Shown here: positions 17,974 through 26,800 of the stretch, in pieces
How positions within the stretch are numbered: position 1 is the stretch's first letter
Layout: every line of letters begins with the position of its first letter
NCBI GenBank assembly: GCA_001898935.1
Contig: MKVT01000020.1
Coordinates: 304,737-368,736, forward strand
DNA: 64,000 nt
Reading direction: 5' to 3'
DNA from: Paludibacter sp. 47-17
GTDB lineage: Bacteria; Bacteroidota; Bacteroidia; Bacteroidales; Paludibacteraceae
The notes under the pieces: model-generated
Told to the model about the DNA's origin: nothing
Database searches by the model: none
What the model saw: the letters and a program-made list of their open reading frames with translations, nothing else
Translations under genes and position numbers: made by a program

Positions 17974-19911
17974 TTAGTTTGTTACCATAAAATCAGTTAT
18001 CTCCGAAATCACGATGGGAATCTGTATTGTAAACTGGGCTCCTCCTCCGGTATGATTTGCAGCAGCAATATGTCCTTTATGGGCCTCCACAAAACCCTTC
18101 ACAATCGATAATCCTAATCCGGTACCTCCGGTTCGGCTCGATTTTCCTCTGTAGAATTTATCAAAAACAAAGTCCAGTTCTTCATCAGGAAATCCAGGTC
18201 CATTATCGTATACTATAATGATTAACTTCTGGCCGTCGACGCTAAATTCTAAATTAATTAAGCTCTGGAGGGGGGCATGTTGTGCGGAATTGAGCAACAA
18301 ATTATGTAGTACCTGCTCCATTAGTCCGAAATCGAGCTTTACGAGGGGCAGATCATCCGGTATTTGAATATTGACCGAGAACGAATAAAGTTCCTGGTGC
18401 AATGTTTCGATAACACGGTTAATCAAATCATGAACATCGCACCAATCGTACCTGGGCGAAAGCCGCCCTGATTCAAGCCGCGACATGTTGAGCAGGTTTT
18501 CGATCAAATGGTTCAGCCTTACCGATGCAATATTAATTTCAGTAAGTAATTCTTTCTGGACCTTCTCAGGATATCTCTGAGCAAGCAATGTATCCGAAGC
18601 TCCCATCACAGCAGTTACCGGGATACGCAATTCGTGTGAAATAGAATTAAAGAGCGTTTTGTATAGTCGATCCGAAGCATCGAGCATATAGGCTTTTTGC
18701 GCTACATCGCGTAGCATTTCGCGTTCAAATTTTCCTGAGACCTGCCCCAGATAAGCATTCCAAAATTGTTCCTCACCATAGGTAAACTGTTTTGTTCGTT
18801 TCATTACCAATACCCCAATTTTCAGTTGAGTTCCGATCAGAGGAAAATAACTATACAATTCATTGATACGCTGATCTGTGAATTTTCCGCAAACTAGACC
18901 TTGTTCATGACAATAAAGTATACTGTCCCATTCGTCGGAGGTAAACCTGAAATGGGATGAGGGCTGATTGTTTTTTAATTCCTCCTGCAATAGAATACAG
19001 GTGTCTACCCTGAAATGTTTCTTCACACCTTGCATGACCACATTCTTAACTTCGTTGGAGCCGCTTACTTCCGACAATTCCCTGGTAAGGCTGTACAGTG
19101 CATGTGTCCGTTCTTCCCGCTTTCGGATACGCATTTCCTGGCGGCGAATCCTTGAAGTGAGAACTCCATTGAGCAATGCAATGATGAAAAACATAAAAAA
19201 CATCAAAACATCTTCGGTATTATTGATATGAAAAGTGAAATTTGGTGGAATAAAGTAGAAATTCCAACTCAGTGCACTCAACGCTGAAGCCAGCAATATT
19301 GGTCCGGTGCCAAATGCGAAAGCTAAAATCGATACAACAAACAATAGTACAAATGAAACTACTTTGTAGCCCACAAGATCATTCAGCCAATAACACAATA
19401 CTATGGTTAATACCACTACGAGCATCGATATCACGTATTCTGTGCCACCCGACGTAAACGAAGGCAGATTCATTTTTTCACTAAACTGATGCCTGGCTTC
19501 CTTGGTGTCGAAACCAAAAATACACACATGAATATGTTCCGAATTCCTGATTAAATTGATTACAAAATTACCCCAACGTAGCAAGCTCAATAGGTTGAAA
19601 GTTTTTGGTTTGTCTATTACGATGTGCGTTATATGTTCCTGCAAGGCAAAACCTGCGATGCCTTTTACAGTGTCATAATTGGAAATAATCCGAAATTCAA
19701 TCCCCAATTGTTTCGCAATTCTTGCATTGTAATCTAGCTCTTTTCGTTGTCTCTGGGTAAGTTCGTAGGTGTTTTCAACATAAACCGCCTGGATGGATGA
19801 TGCATGCATTGTTTTTGCAAGTTCGCTCGCATACACAAGTAATTCTGCCGATCGAGCCGTATGACCGACAGCCACCAATAAACGTACGTTATTTATCTCT
19901 CCAGGATTCAT
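17974..19911 (-). CDS. kdpD: KdpD-like sensor kinase lacking the N-terminal KdpD domain
   Basis: The 645-residue protein starts with a universal-stress-protein-like domain (7-140), then four helices of a DUF4118 region (about 155-265) and a GAF-like segment. HisKA (FNSISHELRIPVTAV) and HATPase (NLLLNSAQHA, DNGPGFPDEE, GTGLGLSIV) follow. Canonical KdpD is about 890 residues and begins with a ~210-residue Walker-A-bearing KdpD domain, absent here. It probably senses potassium or osmotic state and phosphorylates the adjacent KdpE. TACTTTTG (19955-19948) is a -7 box in the gap to trkH, so the pair has its own promoter. Confidence 0.87.
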   Translation of the reverse strand: MNPGEINNVRLLVAVGHTARSAELLVYASELAKTMHASSIQAVYVENTYELTQRQRKELDYNARIAKQLGIEFRIISNYDTVKGIAGFALQEHITHIVIDKPKTFNLLSLLRWGNFVINLIRNSEHIHVCIFGFDTKEARHQFSEKMNLPSFTSGGTEYVISMLVVVLTIVLCYWLNDLVGYKVVSFVLLFVVSILAFAFGTGPILLASALSALSWNFYFIPPNFTFHINNTEDVLMFFMFFIIALLNGVLTSRIRRQEMRIRKREERTHALYSLTRELSEVSGSNEVKNVVMQGVKKHFRVDTCILLQEELKNNQPSSHFRFTSDEWDSILYCHEQGLVCGKFTDQRINELYSYFPLIGTQLKIGVLVMKRTKQFTYGEEQFWNAYLGQVSGKFEREMLRDVAQKAYMLDASDRLYKTLFNSISHELRIPVTAVMGASDTLLAQRYPEKVQKELLTEINIASVRLNHLIENLLNMSRLESGRLSPRYDWCDVHDLINRVIETLHQELYSFSVNIQIPDDLPLVKLDFGLMEQVLHNLLLNSAQHAPLQSLINLEFSVDGQKLIIIVYDNGPGFPDEELDFVFDKFYRGKSSRTGGTGLGLSIVKGFVEAHKGHIAAANHTGGGAQFTIQIPIVISEITDFMVTN

Positions 19912-19993
19912 GTTGTTTATTCTAAATCAATTCTATCGTTTGATGTACAAAAGTATATCAGATTTGTAGAAAGTGTATCTTGTTTTCCGGTTT

Positions 19994-21565
19994 TTAATTC
20001 ACCTTAGGGTTAGCACCCAGAAATGCAAATCTAAACAAAGCAAGTACGGGAAAAATCTCTAAACGTCCAGCCCACATCTGAAAAATGTAAATGATTTCTA
20101 CGATGGGATTCATTCCCGGTTCGGTAATTCCGACCGAAAGACCTGCGGTAGATTGGGCAGCAGCGGATTCAAACAGGGCATCGAAAAATGTAAAATTTTC
20201 CGGAATAAAAAATGTGCTGACAAACGTACTGCCCATTAAAATCAGAAAAAATAAAATGATAAAAATTGCAGCAGAGGCAAGTTCTGCATTTATTTCGTCG
20301 GGCAGCATGGTTCTGCCATCAAATTTCAGCGTACGTATTGTATTAGACGAAACGAAAGAGCGTTTTATTTGCCAACGGATGCCTTTTTGAATAAACACCG
20401 CTCTGTAGATTTTAATTCCTCCAACGGTGCCTCCCCAGGCCCCTCCAATGAACATTGCACCGAAAATGATGAATAAAAACGACTTGTTATCCCATGCATG
20501 GATATCGGAAGTTTGCCATCCGGTGGTAGAAATTGCACTTATATACTGAAATATCCCTTCACGAAAAGGCTCCGGAACGGCACCCGAATACATCAATAGC
20601 AATGACAGAGCAATACTTCCCCACAAAAAACACCAGAGCAGCGAACGGGTTTGTACGTCGCGCCATAGTTCGCTTATTCTCCCTTTGTAAAAAATCCGAA
20701 AATAAAACGGCAACGAAAACGATCCGAAAATCATGGGTAACAGATGCAGATACTCCATCGTCTCGGAATTATATCCGGCAATGCTATCGTCCAATGTACT
20801 AAAACCTCCCGATGATAATCCGGACATAGCATGATTAACAGCATCGAAAATATTGTCGGCCAGGGGATAATCGGGTAGGATAATCCATGTGCCTGCAATC
20901 AGATACAGGACGGTTATTCCGGTAATGATGGCATAGGATTTCCAGATGGCACGGGCAGTATCCATTACTTTCGTGCGCAGATTGATTCCTGTCGATTCCG
21001 AGCGATAAAGTAGTTTCAAACTACGTCCCGAACCCTGTTTAATTAAAGCCAGGGCCATTACTATAAAGCCGGCTCCACCTATCCACTGAGCAAATGAACG
21101 ATAAAAAAGCACTGTTTTTCCAACCGATGGCTCATGCACAGCCATTGTCAACCCTGTTGTAGTAAAAGCGCTCATACTTTCAAAAAGACAATGTACCGGA
21201 TGTTGGAAGTACAGCAAACTGGAAGAGTAGTTAAAACCGGCAGGAATAAACGATTGCATCACCTCCATTGGTGTAATATGCGAAATGATAAAAAGGGGTA
21301 ATCCGCCCATAGCAGTCATAATGAGCCAGGCTAGAGCAGCAATAACATAGCCGTGCATATATTGAGGTTCAAAGGCCTCTTTAAATACAAAGTAAACGCT
21401 TTTGCCCAATCCGAAAGTGATGAACGCTGCACTGATAAATCCAACCACAGAATACCATTCCGAATACAGAATCCCTACAATAGCAGGTACTATCAAAATA
21501 TAACCGAGAAGTGAGGTCAAATTCCCGATTTCTTTAAATATGATTTGAAATGATTTGTTTTTCAT
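19994..21565 (-). CDS. trkH: TrkH/KtrB family potassium uptake protein
   Basis: This polytopic inner-membrane channel subunit for K+ has 523 residues from the chosen start. The four pore repeats show selectivity-filter-type segments: SAFTTTGLTM, GLSSGGFSTLDD, SAISTTGWQT and AQSTAGLSVG. An open frame extends 69 codons further upstream, but that extension is low-complexity. The -7 box TATCTTTG (21636-21629) lies inside it, so the ATG at 21565 (MKNKSFQIIF) is preferred. The partner NAD-binding TrkA/KtrA is not in the window. It lies immediately upstream of kdpDE on the same strand. Confidence 0.9.
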   Translation of the reverse strand: MKNKSFQIIFKEIGNLTSLLGYILIVPAIVGILYSEWYSVVGFISAAFITFGLGKSVYFVFKEAFEPQYMHGYVIAALAWLIMTAMGGLPLFIISHITPMEVMQSFIPAGFNYSSSLLYFQHPVHCLFESMSAFTTTGLTMAVHEPSVGKTVLFYRSFAQWIGGAGFIVMALALIKQGSGRSLKLLYRSESTGINLRTKVMDTARAIWKSYAIITGITVLYLIAGTWIILPDYPLADNIFDAVNHAMSGLSSGGFSTLDDSIAGYNSETMEYLHLLPMIFGSFSLPFYFRIFYKGRISELWRDVQTRSLLWCFLWGSIALSLLLMYSGAVPEPFREGIFQYISAISTTGWQTSDIHAWDNKSFLFIIFGAMFIGGAWGGTVGGIKIYRAVFIQKGIRWQIKRSFVSSNTIRTLKFDGRTMLPDEINAELASAAIFIILFFLILMGSTFVSTFFIPENFTFFDALFESAAAQSTAGLSVGITEPGMNPIVEIIYIFQMWAGRLEIFPVLALFRFAFLGANPKVN

Positions 21566-21628
21566 CTGCGTACTTTTGGTGTACCGTGAAGCTTCTTTGG
21601 AATTTCTCCCTGTCGTGTACGGCCTGCA

Positions 21629-21636
21629 CAAAGATA
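21629..21636 (-). promoter_or_regulatory. -7 promoter element for trkH
   Basis: TATCTTTG on the minus strand, about 64 nt before the trkH ATG, matches the -7 consensus. No clear -33 is present. It argues against the longer trkH reading frame. Confidence 0.55.
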
Positions 21637-21972
21637 AAAGTGATCCTATAAAGTTTTTATAAAGAAAAAATAGCCGGTATAAATATTTTATATGGAATTG
21701 CTTGCATCGACTGATTGCGAGTATGGTCAGTTGTTGTTTTTTTCTGACTATCCTGGAATTCAAAAATGTCACTTGCTGATCACCATTTTAGTTGAATTGT
21801 CAGCAACCAATATTGATAAAAATGTATTGAAATTTGAAAAATAAATCGACCATTGGCCTGTATAATCTTATACTAACTCCGGCTTATTCCCGTTTATCAC
21901 AGTAAACATATTCAAATTGCCTATGGATTTTCATTTCTACTTTCCGATTCATTAATTTTTAAAAATCAAGAA
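21637..21972 (+). other. Intergenic, no gene seen
   Basis: This AT-rich stretch lies between the trkH promoter and the lipoprotein gene. It contains no convincing open frame, hairpin or consensus promoter in either direction; the promoter of the lipoprotein gene was not identified. Confidence 0.5.
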
Positions 21973-22653
21973 ATGAAAAAGCAATTTATTTTCTGTGTTT
22001 TGGCAACTGCTGCTGTCATCTTTTTAAATTCCTGTACGCCCGAAATTGAACCGTTGCCTGAAACACCAGCGTTGTATTGGCCGATGTCGGTAGGTAATTA
22101 TTGGATTTATCAACATTATAAAATTGATTCGCTGGGGAATGAATTGCCCTTCCGGACGTATATCGACAGTGTGTATATAGTAAAAGACAGTGTGATCCGC
22201 GGAAAAAAATACTATAAATTCGAAAATTCAATTGGTTTCGAGAAATTCCAGGGCTTTTTCAGGGATTCGTGCGGTTACCTGATAAACTCGACAGGTGAAA
22301 TCTATTTTTCCGCCACCAATTTTACCGATACGATCAGCTCTGATTATGGTTACAATAAACCCTATCGTCCCAATCGCTTGTTGTTTTATACTCTGAAAAC
22401 GAAAATGAATCCGGCTAAACAGGTCGTAAATACCCCGTCGAACAGTTATAATGCATTGGTGGCAGATGGATTTATAACGTTTTATTATTATAACGAGGCG
22501 GGCGATGTAACCGATACGATTGCTACTTCTCTGAACACGTATTTTGCTCCCAATATCGGAATGGTGAAAGATACCTATCGCTATTATCTTGAAACAAAGC
22601 ATGATAAGGTCAAAATTGAGCGCAGATTGTTACGGTATAACATCCAGGAATAG
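21973..22653 (+). CDS. Hypothetical lipoprotein
   Basis: The 226-residue protein has a type II signal peptide (MKKQFIFCVLATAAVIFLNSC, lipobox ending at Cys21). The mature part is beta-rich and aromatic: WPMSVGNYWIYQHYKIDSLGN, with repeated TYIDSV, YKFEN and YFSATN patterns. The start resembles Bacteroidetes lipoproteins of the 'PMSVGNYWIY' type, whose function is unknown. It has no operon partner. Confidence 0.85.
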   Translation: MKKQFIFCVLATAAVIFLNSCTPEIEPLPETPALYWPMSVGNYWIYQHYKIDSLGNELPFRTYIDSVYIVKDSVIRGKKYYKFENSIGFEKFQGFFRDSCGYLINSTGEIYFSATNFTDTISSDYGYNKPYRPNRLLFYTLKTKMNPAKQVVNTPSNSYNALVADGFITFYYYNEAGDVTDTIATSLNTYFAPNIGMVKDTYRYYLETKHDKVKIERRLLRYNIQE

Positions 22654-22952
22654 AACCATTCGATTATTCCGATCCGGCACCTACAGCGGCCGTTTCCCAC
22701 ACCGGATCGCCGCCGGCAGCCGAAGCGATACCATAATCAACGAAAGAACGGCCAGGGCCAACACGAGTATCAGCAACCAGGAACCATTTCGTGCATCGGA
22801 AAATGACAAGGCGTTTTTTAAGACGGTTCTGAATCCTGAGCGGCAAACTACTCCGGGCGATGCAAACGTCGGAGGAAGCTATTTGCTGATTCGCTCTTGC
22901 CTCCTTCGGTCTAAATGCGTACTTTTACGCTTCATTTTTTTTGAATACAACC
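22654..22952. other. GC-rich intergenic interval with decayed-looking frames
   Basis: This 299-nt gap is richer in G+C than other gaps here. On the minus strand a frame starting MKRKSTHLDRRRQ (ATG about 22936) hits a TAG after 18 codons. It then continues open for about 65 codons to a TM-like stretch (WLLILVLALAVLSLIMVSL) before a stop. A second minus frame (22846-22664) is also open. An 8-bp inverted repeat CGATCCGG/CCGGATCG lies at 22670-22677 and 22702-22709. TTG (22897) -20 bp- TACTTTTA (22920-22927) is a probable promoter for the downstream helicase. Confidence 0.4.
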
Positions 22953-25900
22953 ATGACCGGTACCGATTATTTTGTTGAACTAACCGAACTTCATAACGAT
23001 GGAAATGCATTGCAGGATAAGTATCCCAAGCTGCGGTCGCTGCTCGAACGGGTGTGCAAGGACCTGACAGCCGATGAAGGTCTGCAGTTCTCCAATTGGT
23101 TTGCCCGGCTGAATTATGTGTGCGAAAAAACGCGGTACGACCGTCGCAAAACGTTTGAAATAAATAAATTGCGCGTCAATGCCAATAAGGTGCTCCACGA
23201 AGGGTGGGTGCCCGGCGCCGACGATTATGGGTATAACCTGAAAGCTTTGTGCGAGTTTCTAGCCCATATCTATGCGATGAAAATTCCGGACGGACTAACC
23301 GCCGTACTTCCGGAAGGTTTGTATTACAAACCCGGGTTCCGGAAAGAAAAGACCGCGCGTATGCGGGTGGAAGTGTTGGCGGTCGACGAGCAGTTTATTT
23401 ATGTTCAGGACGATGCCGATCCTACCGAAGAGCCGGTGAAAGTACGTCATCATGTTGAAAAGGTGAACGAAGCGTTTAACGATACTGTCGATGGGTTGTG
23501 GCCGGGCAGTCAGCTTAATCTGATTGATGTTGAAGTGGATGAATACGGGATTCTCATCCCGGAGCTCATGATCCTGGAGCCCGACTATTTGCTGGATATC
23601 AGTTCGCTGGCCGAATGTATGAAGGAGTATGGCCGGCATCCGCTCAATTATTTCCTGTCGAAGTTCGAAGGAGCTAAAAATACCAGACCGATTTTGTTGG
23701 GAAATATCGCGAATTTGTTTTTCGATGAATTGGTAAATGAAACCGAGGATGAACCGGTACACTACCAGGAGGCTATAAAAAAGGTGTTCAGGAGTTCACC
23801 GTTCGAGATTTCGACCTGCGACGATATCGATAGCCGTTTTTTTGAAGATACTAAGCTCCATTTTCACAATATCAGGCAGGTAGTGAAAACCGTTTTTCCC
23901 GAAAAGCATATTATACGGCAGCATGCTGTAATCGAACCGGCCTTTATTTGTGAGCAATTAGGAATTCAGGGGCGGCTCGATTTTTTGCAGATTCGGCCCA
24001 ACGAAGCGGGGGAGCGCTTTGTGCTCGAGCTGAAATCGGGTAAAGCGCCCTGGCCCGAGACGAATCCGATGCTTACGGGGCGGAATCACCGCACGCAGCT
24101 TTTCCTGTATCAGATCGTGATGCAAAAAGTGCTGGGTTTCGAATTCGGCAAACTTAATTCGTATTTGTTGTATTCGCGTTACGGGCAGCAGCCGTTTTGC
24201 CTGAGAAATCCTCAGCCTACCATGGCAGCCATCAAGGAAGTGCTGAATTTAAGAAACCGTATTGTGGAGCTGGAGCGCAGTATTGCCTGCGATACCACCG
24301 AAAAGCGTACCCGGGAACTTATCGACGCGTTGAATCCGGAAATACTGGTGACCGAAATGCCATTTACACATCCGTTGATTGCGCAGTTTATTCTGCCCCA
24401 ACTTCAAAAGTTTAAAGAGCCGTTCCGGCAAGCGGATGAGCTGGAGCTGGCTTATTTTCATTGTTTTTTTACTTTCGTTGCCAGGGAGCATTATATTGCG
24501 AAAGCAGGCGAAACGGCCTACGAAACCAACCGGGGCATTTCGTCGCTCTGGTTGTCGTCGCTTACCGAAAAAATCGAGGCAGGTGAAATTCTGACCGATC
24601 TCCGGATTGTGGAGAATAGAACGGCTACGGATGAACGAACTATCTGTCTGAGGATACCGCCCTATGAGCACGATTTTTTGCCGAATTTCCGCCAGGGCGA
24701 TATCGTGATTTTGTACGAACGGAACCATGCGGCGGATAACGTAACCAACAAGCAGATTTTTAAGGGTACGATTCAGGAATTAGGGCCCGATGAGCTTAAA
24801 ATACGTATGCGATTCCGGCAGCATAACCAGGCGGTATTGCCGGCCGGTTCGCGTTACGCGGTAGAGCACGATTTTCTCGATTCGTCGTACAACGCGATGT
24901 ATCGCGGGCTCTATGCATTTTTACAGTCCAATCGCGATCGCAGGCAGTTGCTGTTGAACAGGCGTGAGCCCGAATTCGACGATTCGGTGCAACTGCTTGG
25001 CGATTATTCTCTCTGCAACGGCATTCGAAATGAAGAAATGAATCCACTGCTCCTGAAAGCGATGCAGGCAAAAGATTATTTCCTGTTGGTGGGGCCTCCG
25101 GGAACCGGCAAAACTTCGGTGGCGTTGCGATCGATGGTGGAAGAGCTCTGCCGCAGGCCGGATGTGAATATCTTACTGCTGTCGTATACCAATCGGGCGG
25201 TGGATGAGATATGTGAGGCGTTGGAGCATGTGAAGGACGCTCCCGGCTATATCCGTATCGGCTCCGAATTTGCCTGCGACCCCAACTACCGGCGCCGGTT
25301 GCTTGATAAAGTAATTGAACCCTGTGTGCGGCGCGACGAAGTAAAAGCGGTGATTCAAAACTGCCGTATTTTTGCAGGCACGGTATCCTCCGTCTCGGGT
25401 AAAACCGAATTGTTTAAACTGAAGCAATTTCAGGTGGCGATCATCGACGAAGCCTCTCAGATTCCGGAGCCCTCGCTGCTGGGAATTCTTTCGGCAAAAG
25501 ATATGAAAGGAAATAATGCCGTCGGTAAATTTATTCTGATAGGCGACCATAAACAGTTGCCGGCGGTGGTGTTGCAGCGCGAAAACGAATCGAAAGTGAC
25601 GCAGCCCGAACTCAACGCGATAGGGCTCACCGACCGGCGCAATTCCTTGTTTGAACGTTTATACCATCTGAATAAAGCAAAAAATCGGCGCAGCTGGGGC
25701 ATGCTTCGTAAACAAGGCCGCATGCATGCCGAAGTGGCCCTTTTCTCCAATCAGGCATTTTACAACAATCAATTGGAAGTGGTGCCGACCGTCCATCAAC
25801 AGGAAGCACTGGCATATACTTACTATCGGCCCGAACATTATTTTCAGCAACTGATTGCTACCCGCAGGACGGCATTTATCCCGTCGCAAAAACACCCGGC

Positions 25901-26348
25901 CGATCGCAGCCCTAAAACCAATACGCACGAAGCACGTATTGTAAGTGAGCTGGTGAGCCATATTTACGAACTCTACGATCTCAACCAATTGCATTTCGTT
26001 CCCGCCAAAACGCTGGGGATTATTACTCCCTACCGCAGTCAGATCGCCTTGATTCGCCGGGAGCTCCACGCCTTGCAATTGCCGGGACTCGACGAAATTA
26101 CTATCGATACCGTAGAACGTTACCAGGGTTCGCAGCGCGATATTATTATCTATTCCTTCTGTATCAATCAGTTGTATCAACTCGATCAGCTCGCGGCCAC
26201 AGTCGAGGACGAAGGGCAACTGATCGACCGGAAGCTGAACGTAGCCCTTACCCGTGCCAAAAAACAATTGTTCGTCGTCGGGAACCCGGCATTGCTGCAA
26301 CATAATGCGTTGTACCGGAAGATGATGGAAGTGATGAAGATGGCGTAA
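22953..26348 (+). CDS. Dna2-like nuclease-helicase (PD-(D/E)XK plus superfamily 1 helicase)
   Basis: The protein has 1131 residues from the ATG at 22953; an upstream TTG at 22941 is less likely. A PD-(D/E)XK nuclease domain lies around residues 240-400, with Asp343 in GRLDFL, Glu359 and Lys361 in VLELKSGK, and a downstream RTQLFLYQ. A superfamily 1B (Upf1/Dna2-type) helicase follows: Walker A GPPGTGKTS (about 714-722), DEASQIPEPSLLG, GDHKQLPAV, DTVERYQGSQRDIIIYS and NVALTRAKKQL. The order nuclease-then-helicase is that of Dna2. I see no obvious Fe-S cysteine quartet. The role in replication, repair or defence is not shown by the neighbours. Confidence 0.87.
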   Translation: MTGTDYFVELTELHNDGNALQDKYPKLRSLLERVCKDLTADEGLQFSNWFARLNYVCEKTRYDRRKTFEINKLRVNANKVLHEGWVPGADDYGYNLKALCEFLAHIYAMKIPDGLTAVLPEGLYYKPGFRKEKTARMRVEVLAVDEQFIYVQDDADPTEEPVKVRHHVEKVNEAFNDTVDGLWPGSQLNLIDVEVDEYGILIPELMILEPDYLLDISSLAECMKEYGRHPLNYFLSKFEGAKNTRPILLGNIANLFFDELVNETEDEPVHYQEAIKKVFRSSPFEISTCDDIDSRFFEDTKLHFHNIRQVVKTVFPEKHIIRQHAVIEPAFICEQLGIQGRLDFLQIRPNEAGERFVLELKSGKAPWPETNPMLTGRNHRTQLFLYQIVMQKVLGFEFGKLNSYLLYSRYGQQPFCLRNPQPTMAAIKEVLNLRNRIVELERSIACDTTEKRTRELIDALNPEILVTEMPFTHPLIAQFILPQLQKFKEPFRQADELELAYFHCFFTFVAREHYIAKAGETAYETNRGISSLWLSSLTEKIEAGEILTDLRIVENRTATDERTICLRIPPYEHDFLPNFRQGDIVILYERNHAADNVTNKQIFKGTIQELGPDELKIRMRFRQHNQAVLPAGSRYAVEHDFLDSSYNAMYRGLYAFLQSNRDRRQLLLNRREPEFDDSVQLLGDYSLCNGIRNEEMNPLLLKAMQAKDYFLLVGPPGTGKTSVALRSMVEELCRRPDVNILLLSYTNRAVDEICEALEHVKDAPGYIRIGSEFACDPNYRRRLLDKVIEPCVRRDEVKAVIQNCRIFAGTVSSVSGKTELFKLKQFQVAIIDEASQIPEPSLLGILSAKDMKGNNAVGKFILIGDHKQLPAVVLQRENESKVTQPELNAIGLTDRRNSLFERLYHLNKAKNRRSWGMLRKQGRMHAEVALFSNQAFYNNQLEVVPTVHQQEALAYTYYRPEHYFQQLIATRRTAFIPSQKHPADRSPKTNTHEARIVSELVSHIYELYDLNQLHFVPAKTLGIITPYRSQIALIRRELHALQLPGLDEITIDTVERYQGSQRDIIIYSFCINQLYQLDQLAATVEDEGQLIDRKLNVALTRAKKQLFVVGNPALLQHNALYRKMMEVMKMA

Positions 26349-26386
26349 AAGCAGTATCTTTGAAGCCGAATTTAAAAATTACCGAT

Positions 26387-26740
26387 ATGAATAAAATGCT
26401 GATTTTTTTCGTAATGTTTTTGCTCGTTGCCTGCGAGAACAAAGAAACCTACCTCGCGGGTTTTGCACGATTCGTCGAAGAAGTGAAGGAAAATGGGAGT
26501 GAGTATACACTGGAACAGTGGCAGAAAGCCGAGCGGAACTACCAGCACTTTGCCGAAACAGCGTATGAAAAGTACCGGCACGAACTCACCGGGCTGGAGA
26601 AAGAACAGGTGGGACGATTAAAAGCCGCTTTTCTGCTGGTAAAAGCGAAAAAGGGGGTGAAAGATTTTTTTAAAGATGCCGAAGACGCTTTGTATCAGAT
26701 AAAAGGAGCTGTTGAAGAACTGGCGGATTCGGTTGAATAA
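26387..26740 (+). CDS. Small lipoprotein with helical mature domain
   Basis: The 117 residues have a lipobox LLVAC (Cys16) and a highly charged helical mature part (DUF6565-like pattern: FARFVEEVKENGSEYTLEQWQKAERNYQHF). A TTG start at 26360 is possible in the frame, but the ATG at 26387 gives a proper type II signal peptide and lies 24 nt after a TATCTTTG -7 box (26355-26362). Function unknown. It converges on susD across a terminator. Confidence 0.8.
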   Translation: MNKMLIFFVMFLLVACENKETYLAGFARFVEEVKENGSEYTLEQWQKAERNYQHFAETAYEKYRHELTGLEKEQVGRLKAAFLLVKAKKGVKDFFKDAEDALYQIKGAVEELADSVE

Positions 26741-26785
26741 GAGCCGGGAATCAGGACAAGGTTACCCTTTCCCGATTCCTGACTC
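26741..26785. terminator. Bidirectional hairpin between lipoprotein and susD genes
   Basis: Two 15-nt arms (26741-26755 and 26771-26785) pair with one wobble and two mismatches, starting right after the lipoprotein stop and ending 15 nt before the susD stop. T-richness is modest on both sides. Confidence 0.6.
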
Positions 26786-26800
26786 TTGGGGCTGGTTTAT

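Noticed and set aside
21566..21772. Extended 592-residue TrkH starting at 21772
   Set aside because: The added 69 residues are low-complexity and basic, and contain a consensus -7 box, so they are untranslated leader.
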